From a virus: DNA of 50,175 bases. Location of the stretch: positions 1 through 50,175 of IMG/VR virus record IMGVR_UViG_3300032753_000045. The stretch is one strand, 5' to 3'. The notes beneath the pieces were generated by a model. That model had not been told where the DNA came from. It saw only the letters and a program-made list of their open reading frames with translations, and ran no database searches. This document shows positions 49,719 to 50,175 of this stretch, one piece after another. The position numbers and the translations under genes were made by a program. Every line of letters begins with the position of its first letter. Position 1 is the first letter of the stretch.

Positions 49719-50175
49719 CTACTTTCCGTAACGCGTCATAATCTTAATCTCCACATCTAAGGGCAAACCCTCACCCCAAGCTGGCGCTGCACGCATAACG
49801 GATTCCATCTCACATTTTACTTCTTCTGGGCGGTCTGTTTCGATGACGATTTCATCATGGACATGCAATACAACGTCATCGAGCTGGCGTAAAGAATTAC
49901 GCAAAATATCATTAGCAACCGCTTGAGTAATGTTTTCACAAGCTAGACCTTTCCACAACCTAGCCCTAGCCCATTCGGTAGCCATCGCAGCGGGTTTCCA
50001 CGCAGCTTTGGCGTAAGATATCCCCTCCTCATCTAAGCGGGCATAGGGATAGCATAACACGCGCCCGCTCGGAAGTGCATACCAAAGATGCTGCGTATCA
50101 TACAAATACGTTACGCGACCCGCGCTAAATTCATAGCCCGGATTACGCATCGCTCTGGTATAGGCTGACTCAAGT
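49719..50175 (-). CDS. DNA polymerase family A, C-terminal part (continuation of the gene at 1-1659)
   Basis: This holds the last 95 codons of the polymerase (50006 to 49719) plus a 169-nt repeat of the window start (50007-50175). Motif C, VHDEIVIE, supplies the second catalytic Asp (about residue 604 of 648) and is diagnostic for family A polymerases. The frame matches the open frame ending at position 1 exactly. The gene is followed after about 80 nt by the primase-helicase at 49638, with which it would act at the fork. Confidence 0.95.
   Translation of the reverse strand, partial: LESAYTRAMRNPGYEFSAGRVTYLYDTQHLWYALPSGRVLCYPYARLDEEGISYAKAAWKPAAMATEWARARLWKGLACENITQAVANDILRNSLRQLDDVVLHVHDEIVIETDRPEEVKCEMESVMRAAPAWGEGLPLDVEIKIMTRYGK
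50007..50175. repeat. Terminal redundancy of the window, right copy
   Basis: Right copy of the 169-nt overlap with the window start. The three differences from the left copy all fall at third codon positions of the polymerase gene and keep Ser, Ile and Tyr unchanged. That looks like natural strain variation rather than random sequencing error. Confidence 0.93.

Noticed and set aside
1-50175. Temperate lifestyle
   Set aside because: No integrase, excisionase, CI-like repressor or attachment site was recognised; palindromic sites alone do not show lysogeny.

Overview
The window is one essentially complete genome of a lytic, contractile-tailed (myovirus-like) phage. Positions 1-169 are repeated at 50007-50175 with three differences, and a family A DNA polymerase gene reads straight through the junction. 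The unit genome is therefore about 50,006 bp and circular or circularly permuted. A contractile-tail module (sheath, tube, tape measure, spike, baseplate J), two spanins and a lambda-type endolysin indicate a Gram-negative host. The overall layout (portal of DUF1073 type, DUF2213 protease, DUF2184 capsid, VRR-NUC with helicase) resembles Bcep781-type phages of Betaproteobacteria. The host assignment is inference, and the composition and metagenome-like junction polymorphism fit an uncultured freshwater population. No integrase, repressor of recognised family, tRNA or CRISPR array was found.

Layout. (1) Leftward replication operon, reading from 3769 through position 1 and on from 50006 to 45891: DUF2800 nuclease, probable ssDNA-binding protein, small protein, DNA polymerase A, primase-helicase, cytosine-5 DNA methyltransferase and two small proteins. 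(2) Rightward early genes 3851-8025: VRR-NUC nuclease, SNF2-type helicase, a string of very small overlapping genes, a dATP/dGTP diphosphohydrolase-like protein and membrane proteins, closed by a terminator. (3) A 420-bp AT-rich repeat-filled region at the convergent junction (8057-8479). (4) One long leftward late operon 41850 to 8480: terminase, portal, MuF-like protein, a protease fused to a Nudix domain, scaffold-like protein, capsid, neck, sheath, tube, frameshifted chaperone, tape measure with lysozyme domain, hub, spike, baseplate, two glycine-rich fibre proteins (one with a very long collagen-like region), a 2OG oxygenase, a glycosyltransferase/methyltransferase cassette, lysis genes, a metallophosphoesterase and a proteasome-like Ntn hydrolase. 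(5) A 0.9-kb non-coding control region (41851-42760) with three exact copies of a 17-bp motif, inverted repeats and strong promoters in both directions. (6) A rightward island of small unrecognised genes (42761-45391) behind the strongest promoter, followed by a GC-rich non-coding stretch.

The genes fit a lytic programme. Host-directed small proteins and replication functions would be made first, then the single late operon builds capsid and tail. A cassette of sugar- and methyl-transferring enzymes next to the serine-rich fibre may modify the virion or host surface. A full holin-endolysin-spanin set ends the cycle. The most unusual items are the fibre plus modification cassette, the Nudix-protease fusion, the split GT9 gene, the 17-bp repeat family, and a pair of conserved 71-75-nt intergenic elements.
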